A stretch of DNA of 28,358 nucleotides from Bryobacterales bacterium (GCA_016789785.1 JAEUQE010000102.1:1-28358); one strand, 5' to 3'; shown: positions 15,969-25,500, counted from the first letter of the stretch. Notes: a model not told the origin generated them from the letters alone. Made by a program: numbers and translations.

Positions 15969-17888
15969 GTGAGCTATTTAGATCTCCCGCGTCTCCAATT
16001 CGGTGGCTTGTTTTTCACCGGCCCCAACACCATCAACAACATCACACCCAACTACGAAAGCTCCACCAACCTGGAGGATTCCAATCACACCTACATCCCG
16101 CAGGTGGCCGGCTGGAACGCCCTCGGCGTGGCGCAATGGTGGATCGAGGAATGCACCATCCTCAGCGGTGTCGCGCCGAACGGCAACGTTGTCACTTCCG
16201 GCGATGCCGTCATCGGAGCGCCGTTTGAATCCCCTTCCCCGTCCACACCGAAGACCGGCACCGATGGCGCCGCCCTCGGCATCGCAAAGATGGTCGACCT
16301 TGATCCCGACCAGCAGGGCCGCAGCGCAGTCTACGGCCTCTACCTGTTCGTCACGCTCCCCAACGGAGCGGGTTTCTCCGGCCTGCTCACCGTCCCTGAA
16401 CTTCGCCAGCTCAATCCGCGCGTCTCCGGCAACGCGACCGGCAGTTGGTTCGCTGTCGGGTCGTGGATGGGAGTGATCCAGTCGCCCGTGTGGTCTGGCG
16501 ACATCTCCTCTTCACCGTTGCTCACCGCGCTCAAAGCCGCTGCGGTCGCCGGGATCGCCGTGCGCTTCATCGTCGACCTTCATCAGAACAACCCGAAGAA
16601 TCAACTCACCGCCGGCGACCTGTTCTGCTACGGGCGCATCCAAGGCTCCATCGGGCCTGCGCTCGCGAACGAACTCGCTCAGGTCGTGCCTGGCCGCCAA
16701 CTGGTCGCACCGCCACCGAACCAGCCCCCCCACGTCACGACTACCCGCGCCGCCGCGGTCGAGATGAATCAACGTCAGGTACCGGCGCGCCAGGCCGTGG
16801 TCATGCGCTCAGCAGCTCTTCCCGTCGCTGCAACTACCACAGTGAATCCGGTCGTCAACCCAGCCTTTGCACTCGTGCGCGGCAACTTGCTCCATTTCGA
16901 CATGGGCGCCAGCGTGCTCCTCGCCATGCAGTCCCAAAGCCCCCCGGCCGCCAATGGCACCTATCTCGACTCCACCGGATTCCAACTCGGCGTAAACGTC
17001 AACAGCGTCTTCACGCCTCTCTCGGCCGGCGCCATCAGCTTCGCGAACCAATACATCAACCACCCTTCTCAAAACAAGAATTGCGTACTCGTCGGCAACT
17101 CGGGCATGGTCACCATCCCACTCACCTCGAACGATCAGTCACTGCTTGCGGCCAATCCGATGGCGCTCACGTACAAAGGTGCGCAGGCACTGGTGGAACA
17201 GCCTTCCGGTATCTGGGCCGACGTTTCGCTTTCCTCCACCCGGCTGGAAATCGGCGGGCAAACCACCTCCGCCTCAGTCCAGGTCATGATGAGGAAGTTC
17301 GGTCAACCTTACCAGTCCACCCAAGCGCCGGTCAAAGCCACCGTGCAGGAACTGGTCTGGGTCAGCCCCTACGACCCGAACAACAACCCGCAAGCAACGG
17401 CCAGCACGGACCTCACCGTCTCCGTGACACCGCCAAACGCCGCGGGCATTGCCACCGTCACCGTAACGCTGAGCACCACTGGCAACACACTTCCGCCCCC
17501 ACGGGCCCCCATCAACGGAGTGGTCTACTTCGTCCAGTTGAACGACCTCAATGGCAACCCCATCGGTGACACCAGTCCGTTCAACAGCTACTCCGGCACA
17601 GGCAACGGGACCATCTCGGTGCTCGTGTGGAACTCCTTCCAGGCGCCCCCGAATCCGCAGTGGGCCGACATTGGCGCTGTGTTTGGCGCCTATGCGCGCC
17701 TCTATCCGGGCATGAAATCGAAGTTGGACATCTCAGACCAGACCACCGTTACCGGCTTTGCCGGCGACGTGATCGAACACATGACCGCCCCCATCGAAGA
17801 CCCTGCCTACATGCCAGTCACGCGGGACCTGCAACCCGCGAAAATTGCCATGATCGTGAACTGGCTGAAACAGCTACAGACGAGCTAG
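15969..17888 (+). CDS. Protein resembling the N-terminal part of VioB/RebD imine-dimer synthases, without the ferritin-like domain
   Basis: This 639-residue protein starts at GTG 15969, seven bases after AGAGGG. The open frame runs 100 codons further upstream, but that part is not protein-like. Its beginning (SYLDLPRLQFGGLFFTG) matches my memory of the start of violacein VioB (SILDFPRIHFRG). Its end also matches the middle of VioB: YARLYPGMKSK, then YMPVTRDLQPAKIAMIVNWL, against YELVYPFMSDK and YMPSTRELSAPKARLFLKYL. VioB and RebD continue with a ferritin-like iron domain; here the protein stops. There is no signal peptide. A His/Pro/Ala-rich segment (about residues 245-285) may be a linker. 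The function is unknown; a binding or scaffold role is possible. It is followed after 20 bp by the Kelch lipoprotein, so the two probably form an operon. Confidence 0.7.
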   Translation: MSYLDLPRLQFGGLFFTGPNTINNITPNYESSTNLEDSNHTYIPQVAGWNALGVAQWWIEECTILSGVAPNGNVVTSGDAVIGAPFESPSPSTPKTGTDGAALGIAKMVDLDPDQQGRSAVYGLYLFVTLPNGAGFSGLLTVPELRQLNPRVSGNATGSWFAVGSWMGVIQSPVWSGDISSSPLLTALKAAAVAGIAVRFIVDLHQNNPKNQLTAGDLFCYGRIQGSIGPALANELAQVVPGRQLVAPPPNQPPHVTTTRAAAVEMNQRQVPARQAVVMRSAALPVAATTTVNPVVNPAFALVRGNLLHFDMGASVLLAMQSQSPPAANGTYLDSTGFQLGVNVNSVFTPLSAGAISFANQYINHPSQNKNCVLVGNSGMVTIPLTSNDQSLLAANPMALTYKGAQALVEQPSGIWADVSLSSTRLEIGGQTTSASVQVMMRKFGQPYQSTQAPVKATVQELVWVSPYDPNNNPQATASTDLTVSVTPPNAAGIATVTVTLSTTGNTLPPPRAPINGVVYFVQLNDLNGNPIGDTSPFNSYSGTGNGTISVLVWNSFQAPPNPQWADIGAVFGAYARLYPGMKSKLDISDQTTVTGFAGDVIEHMTAPIEDPAYMPVTRDLQPAKIAMIVNWLKQLQTS

Positions 17889-17908
17889 ATCGCAAGGAGA
17901 GAAACCCG

Positions 17909-19438
17909 ATGCGTAAATGGTGTGGCATCTCAATCGCGAGCGCACTGCCGGGCCTGATCGCACTGCTGACTTCGTGCGGCTCAACTTCCCGCCCGCAAAC
18001 CGAAGCCCAGGCCCCCGCGGCCGATATCCCCTTCCAACTCACACTCAACGGATTCTCCATCGCTGGTGTCCCAGGCCTGCACTCCTACGTCATGGCCGGC
18101 ACGGGTGACAAACTCGTTCTCTTCGGCGGCCGTCTGAACGGTCTGCACAGCTTTCCGCAGAACAACCAGGCTCCCACACAGCCGGCGTTTCCACCCAACC
18201 TCGCCAACGACACGGTGTACGTCGTCGACCTCGTCAACAAAAAACTCCTCGGCAAAGCTCCCGTTACCAACCTGCCTGCTCCCATCCAAAGCCAGATGAA
18301 GGCGAACAACGCACAGTACACGCTGCAAAACGGATGGATCTACGTGGTTGGTGGTTACGGCGGCAAGCAACTCGGCACGCTGAACACCGTCACGGCCATC
18401 GATTTCAACGCGCTGGTCGATGCAGTGGTGAACGCCACGCCGCTTGACGCCACTTTCGCCGCTTCCAACATTGCTCAAGCCAGCAGCCCCGCGCTTGCCA
18501 TCACAGGTGGCGATCTGGAGCCGTTCGGCGGCAATTTTCTGCTCGCCTTCGGCCATCTCTACAATGGCCAATACACTCCCTCCGGCAGCCTCGCCTATCA
18601 GACCTACAGCGACAGCATCCGCGTCATTAGCATGCAGGCCACGCGCAACGCTGGCAAGCCATCCGTAACCGTGAACCTCGTCGGTGCCGTTCCTCCCGTG
18701 GGCACCGCGCAGGACCCGGAGAATCCGTATCACCGCCGCGATCTCACCGTCCGCGCCACGCTGAACGCCTCGGGCCAGCCGCGCGTCACGGCCTACGGCG
18801 GCGTGTTCAAAGGCGGCCGCATGGAGGGCTTTCTGAACCCCATGTACATCGACACTGCGTCGGCGTCCCCCGGCATCGCCACCACCAACGACACGGCCAC
18901 CACTCAACTGCTCAGCCAGTATGACTGCGCGGCTATCGTGTTCGCCGGCAGTTCCAACGTGCTCTACACGACGTTCTTCGGCGGCATCAGCTACTACTAT
19001 TGGGACGACGCCACGAAGTCGCTGAAGCACGACGCACCGGATATCGCAAAGGCCATCGACGGGCTTCCCTTTATCAACAGCATCTCCACGCTCAAGCAGC
19101 CGGCTACAGGCCCCGGCCAGCAGTACCTTCACACCGGCCAGACCTTCCCGCCGAGTGGCGCCGCACCATCGTGTCCGGGAACAACGCCGCCAACGCCCGC
19201 CACTCTCCTCGGGGCGGAAACCAAGTTCGCCCTCGCGCCCGGCGTCAGCACCATAGGAGGCGGTGTGATTCAGTTGAGCGGCGTCACGAAACCCTCGGCG
19301 ATCGGCTATCTCGTCGGCGGTATCGCATCCACGGCTCCGTACTCGGCCAATGGGACGACCTGCGCCTCATCGATGTTTTATGAGGTCACGCTGAATCCGT
19401 CCGCACCCACAAGCACCGTGAAGCTCACAGCGCCCTGA
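17909..19438 (+). CDS. Kelch-repeat-like beta-propeller lipoprotein
   Basis: This is a predicted lipoprotein of 509 residues. A short leader ends in the lipobox L-T-S-C with Cys23. AAGGAG nine bases before ATG 17909 marks the start. Kelch-type blades are suggested by repeated hydrophobic strands leading to GG: KLVLFGGRLNGLHSF, GWIYVVGGYGGKQLGTLNTV, RVTAYGGVFKGGRMEGF, VLYTTFFGGISYYYW and AIGYLVGGIAST. Such propellers usually bind proteins or glycans, and the copper oxidase-type propellers are related in fold. No catalytic residues were recognised. Its close coupling to the VioB-N-like gene suggests a shared job, although the partner carries no export signal. Confidence 0.72.
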   Translation: MRKWCGISIASALPGLIALLTSCGSTSRPQTEAQAPAADIPFQLTLNGFSIAGVPGLHSYVMAGTGDKLVLFGGRLNGLHSFPQNNQAPTQPAFPPNLANDTVYVVDLVNKKLLGKAPVTNLPAPIQSQMKANNAQYTLQNGWIYVVGGYGGKQLGTLNTVTAIDFNALVDAVVNATPLDATFAASNIAQASSPALAITGGDLEPFGGNFLLAFGHLYNGQYTPSGSLAYQTYSDSIRVISMQATRNAGKPSVTVNLVGAVPPVGTAQDPENPYHRRDLTVRATLNASGQPRVTAYGGVFKGGRMEGFLNPMYIDTASASPGIATTNDTATTQLLSQYDCAAIVFAGSSNVLYTTFFGGISYYYWDDATKSLKHDAPDIAKAIDGLPFINSISTLKQPATGPGQQYLHTGQTFPPSGAAPSCPGTTPPTPATLLGAETKFALAPGVSTIGGGVIQLSGVTKPSAIGYLVGGIASTAPYSANGTTCASSMFYEVTLNPSAPTSTVKLTAP

Positions 19439-19452
19439 AACAATACCTGCAA

Positions 19453-19565
19453 CATGGGGCAGCGCCATCCGCGAAAACCACATCCCGCAGGCATGGCGCG
19501 ACTTTGCCGCCTGTGTTCGCGCGGGTGCGGACATCGCGCGCGAATCGAATTCAGTTCTGGCTTGA
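19453..19565 (+). pseudogene. Relic of a sugar-phosphate isomerase-like gene
   Basis: This short stretch aligns with the intact isomerase gene at about 21847-21957. After a one-base insertion near 19472, the frame reads ENHIPQAWRDFAACVRAGAD then IARESNSVLA and hits TGA at 19563. The intact protein has ENHSPQAWRDMAACVREAAE then IARQSKSVLAFEPE. Before the frameshift, M-G-Q-R-H-P aligns with M-W-R-P-H-P. Nothing recognisable remains on either side. It is therefore a decayed fragment of a paralogue, wedged between the Kelch lipoprotein stop and the lectin gene. Confidence 0.8.
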
Positions 19566-19646
19566 TTCTGGTGACTCGCAAGCCAGGCACATCCAGTCGC
19601 ACAGGCGTGCACTACTTCATGCGATTCGAGATTCGTGGAAGCGCTT

Positions 19647-20267
19647 CTATTTGCGGCTACCGCGGCTGGAATCGGCCTGACACTCGATCGCCGGCTTGCG
19701 CCGCCACCAAACAACCAGCAGTCCGGCCCCAGCCAGAGCGCAGGTGGAGGGTTCCGGTATATCGTTCGCAGGGGCGGTGTCGCCCATCGCAACCACTTCC
19801 TCCAGGTGCAGAAAATTCGTGCCGTCCAATTGCACCCGCAGCCGGTTGCCCACGGTGTTGATCCCAGTGAACGTGGCTGTCGTCGCCGGCAGAATAATGC
19901 TGTTGCCGGTCTGCGACCACACCACGTTGTTGCCGGCATCGTAGAGGAAGACGGAGAAAGCGTTGATTCTCTCCGGACAGCAATCGGTGCGATTGAAGAT
20001 CGTCACCTCGGTGATGAAGTAGGAGGCGTTGAACGTCACCTGCCACCACGCATTCAGCTCGCTGCTGGTGTGGGATATGTTGTTCCCAGTCCCGTTGATC
20101 GTCCCGTCGATCGCGTGAGACGCGGGGAACTCCGGCCTGAATGTCGAGCTCTGCTGGGCTGTCCCCCCGTTCGTGGCGAGAGCCACGTTGATGGGAGCGG
20201 CATCCAGGGACGTCACGACCATGGCCGCGGCCATGGCGAGGAATCCAGTTCTCGCAGTCTTGTTCAT
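19647..20267 (-). CDS. PEP-CTERM protein with F-type (fucose-binding) lectin domain
   Basis: This is an exported protein of 206 residues. AGGAGG four bases before the ATG sets the start, and MNKTARTGFLAMAAAMVVTS is a signal peptide. The body is a discoidin-like jelly roll: NVALATNGGTAQQSS, then SHAIDGTING, WWQVTF and ITEVTIFNRTDCCPERINAF. It carries the F-type lectin fucose motif: His66, 26 residues, Arg93-x-Asp95, four residues, Arg100, with the adjacent CysCys pair. The tail has IPEPSTCALAGAGLLVVWWR with PEP at 171-173 and a hydrophobic helix plus Arg-Arg, the exosortase sorting signal. A further 14 residues follow the usual end. It would bind fucosylated glycans at the cell surface or in the matrix. 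The fucosidase at 4638 is a possible functional partner. Confidence 0.85.
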   Translation of the reverse strand: MNKTARTGFLAMAAAMVVTSLDAAPINVALATNGGTAQQSSTFRPEFPASHAIDGTINGTGNNISHTSSELNAWWQVTFNASYFITEVTIFNRTDCCPERINAFSVFLYDAGNNVVWSQTGNSIILPATTATFTGINTVGNRLRVQLDGTNFLHLEEVVAMGDTAPANDIPEPSTCALAGAGLLVVWWRRKPAIECQADSSRGSRK

Positions 20268-20499
20268 GAATCCTCCTGCCGGCAAGGGCTCCTTCTTTCT
20301 GTGTCCATTTGCCTGACATCGTACGTGGCGTAAGATGCCGCAAAATCCTCCGAAAAAAAGTGCAGATGCTCCCCGCTGCTTGAATTCCAGCCCGCAGGAT
20401 CTGAGAAGCCGTCCCTCACAGTTTTCTCCGGGCGCCGATGACCTCTTGCGACGCCGGGCGGAACGCCGGAGACATTCCCGCAGCATTGTCAGGTGTTGG

Positions 20500-20829
20500 C
20501 TACTCCGAACGCTCTGCGTTGATGAGCAGTCCCACAAGTTCACGCGCGCCGATGACCAGGCATTTCTTCCACTGTTCGGGGAAGTAACGCTTGTTGCCGT
20601 CACCCATGGCTACACGTCGAATCAGACCAAGTACCGTGTCGATTGCCTTGGAGCTGACACGGCTGAATTTGGGGCGGCGAAGGACTCCTTCGTATTCCGC
20701 AAGAATGGCTGCGGAAACGTAACGTTGGATTTTGCGAGTGGCGGCCAGATCAAGCGCGTAAGCTTCCGCTCCGCCCCGAGTCAACACGGCGGAGACGATC
20801 ACATTGGTATCGAGGACAACCCGAATCAT
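20500..20829 (-). pseudogene. PIN-domain toxin with internal deletion (COG1569-like)
   Basis: This 109-residue PIN-fold toxin is shorter than the roughly 140 of its family. The start is normal (MIRVVLDTNVIVSAVL with Asp7; AILAEYEGVLRRPKF with Glu45), and so is the end (NKRYFPEQWKKCLVIGAREL). Between RRVAM and GNKRYFPEQ I expect about 30 residues carrying the DPDDNxFL acidic motif and the ADYLVTG strand; they are missing. The frame is kept, so a protein can be made, but two or more metal-binding acids are gone and nuclease activity is doubtful. Its ATG overlaps the antitoxin stop by one base (TAATG). Confidence 0.72.
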
Positions 20830-21116
20830 TAGCCGGGTTCAGACTTGGCGCGCTTCTCACGACGGTAGGCGGCAATCTCGGCGTCGATCTCTTGCAGTGT
20901 CAGTGTGTCCAGGCCGCTACGTTTGGATTCATCCCGAATCTTCCGGAGGGCGGTGTCCTCCGGAGCGATGGTCTTAAGGTAGTCGTCCACACTCATGATG
21001 ATCACAGCAGGTTCGCCGCGCCGATCCACCAGAAAACGTTCGTGCTTCTCCACAGCGCGGTTCATGATCTGGCCAAATTGGGCACGGGCGGTCAGTGCTG
21101 AGATTTTCTTGGTCAT
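20829..21116 (-). CDS. Phd/YefM-type antitoxin
   Basis: This 95-residue DNA-binding antitoxin fits the Phd/YefM family: MTKKISALTARAQFGQIMNR, then HERFLVDRRGEPAVIIMSVDDYL, and an acidic/basic C-terminal tail that would wrap the toxin. It is the first gene of a two-gene unit with the PIN protein, linked by TAATG. Members normally repress their own promoter. If the toxin is dead, as its deletion suggests, the antitoxin may persist as an orphan regulator or as an anti-addiction factor. Confidence 0.85.
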   Translation of the reverse strand: MTKKISALTARAQFGQIMNRAVEKHERFLVDRRGEPAVIIMSVDDYLKTIAPEDTALRKIRDESKRSGLDTLTLQEIDAEIAAYRREKRAKSEPG

Positions 21117-21120
21117 AGAG

Positions 21121-21160
21121 GAGTCCCCAAGTAATTAATTAATCAACTTTATGATACCGA
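21121..21160 (-). promoter_or_regulatory. AT-rich promoter/operator region of the Phd-PIN module
   Basis: Immediately upstream of the antitoxin start is an AT-rich patch unlike the GC-rich surroundings. It contains the palindrome TTAATTAA at 21135-21142 and, reading on the minus strand, TATCAT (21151-21156) as a possible -10. Binding of the antitoxin here is inferred from family behaviour. Confidence 0.4.
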
Positions 21161-21374
21161 ATCACCCTCCTCTACACCACGCATGACATCAAGAGTTATG
21201 CCTTGGCGATCCCGGCGGCTTTGCGAGAGATGAAGCGGATCGAGGTCAACACACCCTGTCTCCGGGCGCCGAAGCCAGGACCTGGTCTCAAACCATACTG
21301 ACCCCGCTCGATTGAGAACGCCGTTCTCCGGCCGTGATAGCCTACGATTCGCAGGAACTCCCGGAGGACGAAGC

Positions 21375-22346
21375 ATGCGACTCACTGGATCAGCGAAAAA
21401 ACAGGCTCCTGCTCGCGGAAACGCGAGCCGTCGAACGTTTCTCGCGATGGCCGGGGCTATGGCGAGCGCCACTGCGCAGCCTCCACCCCCGGCAAATGAC
21501 GCTTTGCCCGAAATCGGCATCCTGCTCGCCACTACCTACACCACGGGGACACTGGAAGCGCGGCTCGATGAAGTGAAAGCCCACGGGATCGGCTGCGTAC
21601 AAATGAGCCTGTCCGCCGCCAGTCTGCCCGAGATGCCAGATGAGATTCCCGCGGAACTGCCTGCGAGAATCCAGCGGGAGTCTTCCGCGCGCGGAATCCG
21701 CGTTGGAAGCGTGCAGGGCACATTCAATATGGGGCATCCCGATGCCGAGCACCGCAAGGCCGGTCTACGGCGGCTCCGCGTGTTGGCGGAGGCGTTCCCG
21801 GGGATGCCCGTTCACATCTGCACCGGAACGCGCAACGAGAAAAGCATGTGGCGGCCCCATCCGGAGAACCACTCCCCGCAAGCATGGCGCGACATGGCCG
21901 CATGCGTTCGCGAGGCTGCGGAAATCGCGCGCCAATCGAAGTCTGTTCTCGCTTTCGAACCGGAAGTGAACAACATCGTGGATTCCGCCCGCAAGGCCCG
22001 GCGGCTCCTGGACGAGATCGGCTCGCCGCAGTTAAAAGTGACCATGGATCCCGCGAATCTCTTTCCCGCGGGAACGCTGCCCCGCATGACGGAGATTCTC
22101 GAAGAGGCGTTCGCTCTGGTCGGCAAGGACATTGTGCTGGCGCATGCAAAGGACATCGACCGCGATGGCGACGCCGGACACAAGGCGGCTGGCGAGGGTC
22201 TACTCGACTACGATCTTTACGTGCGTCTGTTGCGTGCCAATCGCTTCCACGGACCGCTGTTGCTCCACGGGTTGACCCGCGCGCAAGTGCCAGGCTGCGT
22301 CGCGTTTCTTCGCACGAAACTGGCACGCCTCACCGGCAAAGGGTAA
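21375..22346 (+). CDS. Secreted sugar-phosphate isomerase/epimerase-like TIM-barrel protein
   Basis: This 323-residue protein belongs to the xylose-isomerase-like (AP endonuclease 2) TIM-barrel family. GGAGG seven bases before ATG 21375 fixes the start. A Tat-like leader (SRRTFLAMAGAMASATA at about 18-34) indicates export. Probable metal ligands are Glu195 or Glu197 (FEPE), Asp225 (TMDPAN) and His257 (LAHAKD). The fourth ligand is usually a Glu on the last strand; here that strand reads GPLLLHGL, with His298. The substrate is unknown; exported members occur widely in Acidobacteria and Planctomycetes. A fragment of a paralogue lies about 2 kb upstream. Confidence 0.82.
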   Translation: MRLTGSAKKQAPARGNASRRTFLAMAGAMASATAQPPPPANDALPEIGILLATTYTTGTLEARLDEVKAHGIGCVQMSLSAASLPEMPDEIPAELPARIQRESSARGIRVGSVQGTFNMGHPDAEHRKAGLRRLRVLAEAFPGMPVHICTGTRNEKSMWRPHPENHSPQAWRDMAACVREAAEIARQSKSVLAFEPEVNNIVDSARKARRLLDEIGSPQLKVTMDPANLFPAGTLPRMTEILEEAFALVGKDIVLAHAKDIDRDGDAGHKAAGEGLLDYDLYVRLLRANRFHGPLLLHGLTRAQVPGCVAFLRTKLARLTGKG

Positions 22347-22504
22347 CGTCCGCCGCACGTGCGCCCTCGCGGGCATCGTCTCAGCCACCCCCTGCACAAC
22401 ATCGCCGTTTCCCAGACCGCTCCGGGCAAGCGCTCAGGCTGGCGGCATCGCTGAGAGGTGTGAAATCCTAGGCAAAAGAAACCACGCAGGTACAGAGCTA
22501 AGAA

Positions 22505-25500
22505 ATGAGAGCACTAGAGGAATACCTTCAAGACCTCCACGAGATCCGCTCGTCTGGCAGCGCGGTCCAAGAGACCTCCTACTACCCGGCCTTGTCGAAC
22601 CTTATGAACGCGGCAGGGAAGACTCTCAAGCCGAGGGTTCGATGCGTGATGAATCTGAGGAATCGAGGCGCGGGCATGCCTGACGGTGGCTTGTTCTCGG
22701 CCGACCAGATCCAGCGCTCCAGCGGGGGCGACATTCCCGAAGGCACAGTTCCATCCCGCGGAGTCATTGAAGTCAAGGGCACCGCTGAAGATGCCTGGGT
22801 TGTGGCAGACGGAAAGCAGGTCTCGCGGTATTGGGGCAAATATCGCCAGGTGCTCGTCACCAACTACCGCGATTTCGTTCTGATCGGCCAGGACGGAGAA
22901 GGCAACCCAATCAAGCTCGAAACCTATCGCCTTGCTCCCAGCGAAGCAGAGTTCTGGAAAGCCGCAAACCTCGCCCAGCTTTCGGCGCAGCGTTTGTCAG
23001 AGAGCTTCCACGAATTCTTGAAGCGCGTGCTCTTGAGCACTGCCTCACTATCGAGCCCCGAAGAGGTTGCCTGGTTCTTGGCGTCGTATGCACGAGAGGC
23101 GAAGTTTCGCGTTGAAGAGGGACATCTGCCCGCCCTTGCAGGAATTCGTAGCGCCTTGGAAGAGGCTCTCGGGATGAAGTTTGATGGCCAGCGAGGAGAG
23201 CACTTCTTTCGCTCAACGCTAGTGCAAACCCTCTTCTACGGCATGTTCTCGGCATGGGTGCTGTGGAGCAAGAATCATCCTCCAATCGACCGGAAGTCTC
23301 GTTTCGACTGGCGACTTGCGGACTACTACTTGAAGGTCCCGATCATTCGGAAACTGTTTCGAGAGGTCGCTGATCCCGGCCAGCTTGAGCCGTTGAACCT
23401 TCCTGAGGTTCTTGATTGGGCCTGTTCCGTCTTGAACCGGGTGGATCGAGCTTCATTCTTCACCGCATTTGATGAAGGAGCCGCGGTTCAGTACTTCTAC
23501 GAACCGTTCCTCGAAGCGTTCGATCCGGAACTCCGGAAAGAGCTTGGCGTGTGGTACACGCCCCGAGAAGTCGTTCGATACATGGTCGAACGGGTGGATC
23601 GAGTTCTACGTGAACAACTCAAGCGTCCGCTGGGCTTTGCCGATCCACAAGTTTACGTTCTCGACCCGTGTTGTGGCACCGGAGCATTTCTGGTCGAGGT
23701 TCTCGACCGAATTGCAAGGACTCTCGGTGAGAGCACCGGCGACTCTCTTGTAGCGACCGACCTGAAGAAGGCGGCAATCGAGCGCGTCTTTGGATTTGAA
23801 TTGCTGCCAGCCCCGTTCGTTGTCTCACACCTTCAGATTGGGCTGATTCTCCAGCATCATGGAGCGCCGCTTTCGGAGAAGAAGAGGGAACGGGTAGGCG
23901 TCTACCTCACGAATGCTCTCACCGGATGGGAGCCACCGAAGACTCCGAAACGGTTGCCCTTTGTCGAACTCGAAGAGGAGCGTGACGCGGCAGACCAGGT
24001 GAAGCGGGAGAAGCCGATCCTCGTTGTCATCGGGAACCCGCCGTACAACAGTTTCGCCGGGATCGCTCGCGTTGAAGAAGAGCGCGATCTCTCAACAGCG
24101 TACAAATCCACCAAGCAAGCACCACCGCCCCAAGGCCAGGGCCTGAATGATCTATACGTCCGGTTCTATCGGATGGCTGAACGGCGAATCGTTGAGAAGA
24201 CGGGGCAGGGAATCACATGCTTCATCTCGAACTATTCGTGGCTCGATGGATTGTCGTTCACCGGCATGAGGGAGCGTTACCTAGAGGCCTTCGATCACAT
24301 CTGGATCGACTGCCTCAATGGAGACAAATACAAAACTGGAAAGGTCACGCCCGAAGGGGAGCCCGATCCGAGCATTTTCTCCACAGAGTTCAATCGCGAA
24401 GGCATTCAGGTCGGAACTGCAATCGCGCTGATGGCAAAGTGTGGCGTTGGAGCAGGAGGGACGAAAGAGATTCAGTTCCGGCACCTGTGGGGGAAGAACA
24501 AGCGGAGTGAACTTCTGGAGTCGGTGCATGAGGGTGGAAAATACACATCTGTGGTGCCCATGCTGGAACTCGGCCTTCCTTTCGTAGAGGCCAATGTCGG
24601 GGTCGCGTATTTCGGTTGGCCTTCCCTCGACGACCTGTTCCCGACGTCATTTGCCGGAGTGAAGTCGAGCCGAGATGATCTCGTTACGGACATCGACCGG
24701 GGGGCACTCGAATCGCGCATGCGTCTGTACCTTGATGCGCGTGTGTCAATCGAAACCTTACGCAAGAAACTGCCGATTGCGATGGATTCCACGGGAGGTT
24801 TCAAACCAGTGGAGGCACGCGAGGCGTTGCTTAAGAAGGGTGGCTTCATCGCTGATCGCGTCCGCCGTTTCACGTATAGGCCCTTCGACACACGGTGGAT
24901 CTATTGGGAGCCTGAGGCGAAGCTACTGGATAGACCTCGGCCTGAATATGTTTCTCATCTTGACCATGAGAATCTCTGGATTGAAGCACGGCAGAAGCAA
25001 CCGATGGATGCCTTCGACAGAGGGTTCGTTGTGCGCCATCTCGCCGACAACTTCGGTAATGGCCTCTCGAACTTCTTTCCTCTTCTGCTTCACGAAGAGG
25101 GGAACCTCCTGGCGCAGAAGGGATTTCATCCGAACCTTTCGAAGACAGCGCGGCAGTACCTTGCGACTTGCAGCACCTCTCATGAGCATCTGTTCTTCCA
25201 CGTGATCGCAGTCCTTCAGTCGCCAGCCTATCGTCTGCAGAACCAAGGAGCACTCCGGCAGGACTGGCCGCGGATTCCGCTGCCTTCAGATGGCAACCTG
25301 CTGTCAGCATCCGCCGAATTGGGCAGGCAAATTGCCGCGCTCTTTGACATCGATCATCCCATCCAAGGAGTCACCACCGGGCCGTTCAGAACGGAATTGC
25401 AAGAGATCGCAGTGATCACCCGCCCCGAAAGAGGCTCCATCAACCCTGATGAAGGAGACCTTGACCTGACGGCGGGTTGGGGACATGCAGGGAAGAACGG

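Noticed and set aside
17981..19132. 383-codon minus-strand open frame opposite the Kelch lipoprotein
   Set aside because: No domain or leader seen; the + strand frame has a lipobox, a ribosome site and propeller motifs.
21160..21374. Possible gene relic upstream of the isomerase
   Set aside because: Translations in all frames gave nothing I could match; kept as intergenic sequence holding the isomerase promoter.
22481..22500. ACCACGCAGGTACAGAGCTA before the restriction gene, reminiscent of widespread ACCACAGAG-type interspersed repeats
   Set aside because: Only one degenerate copy occurs in the window, so a repeat cannot be supported.
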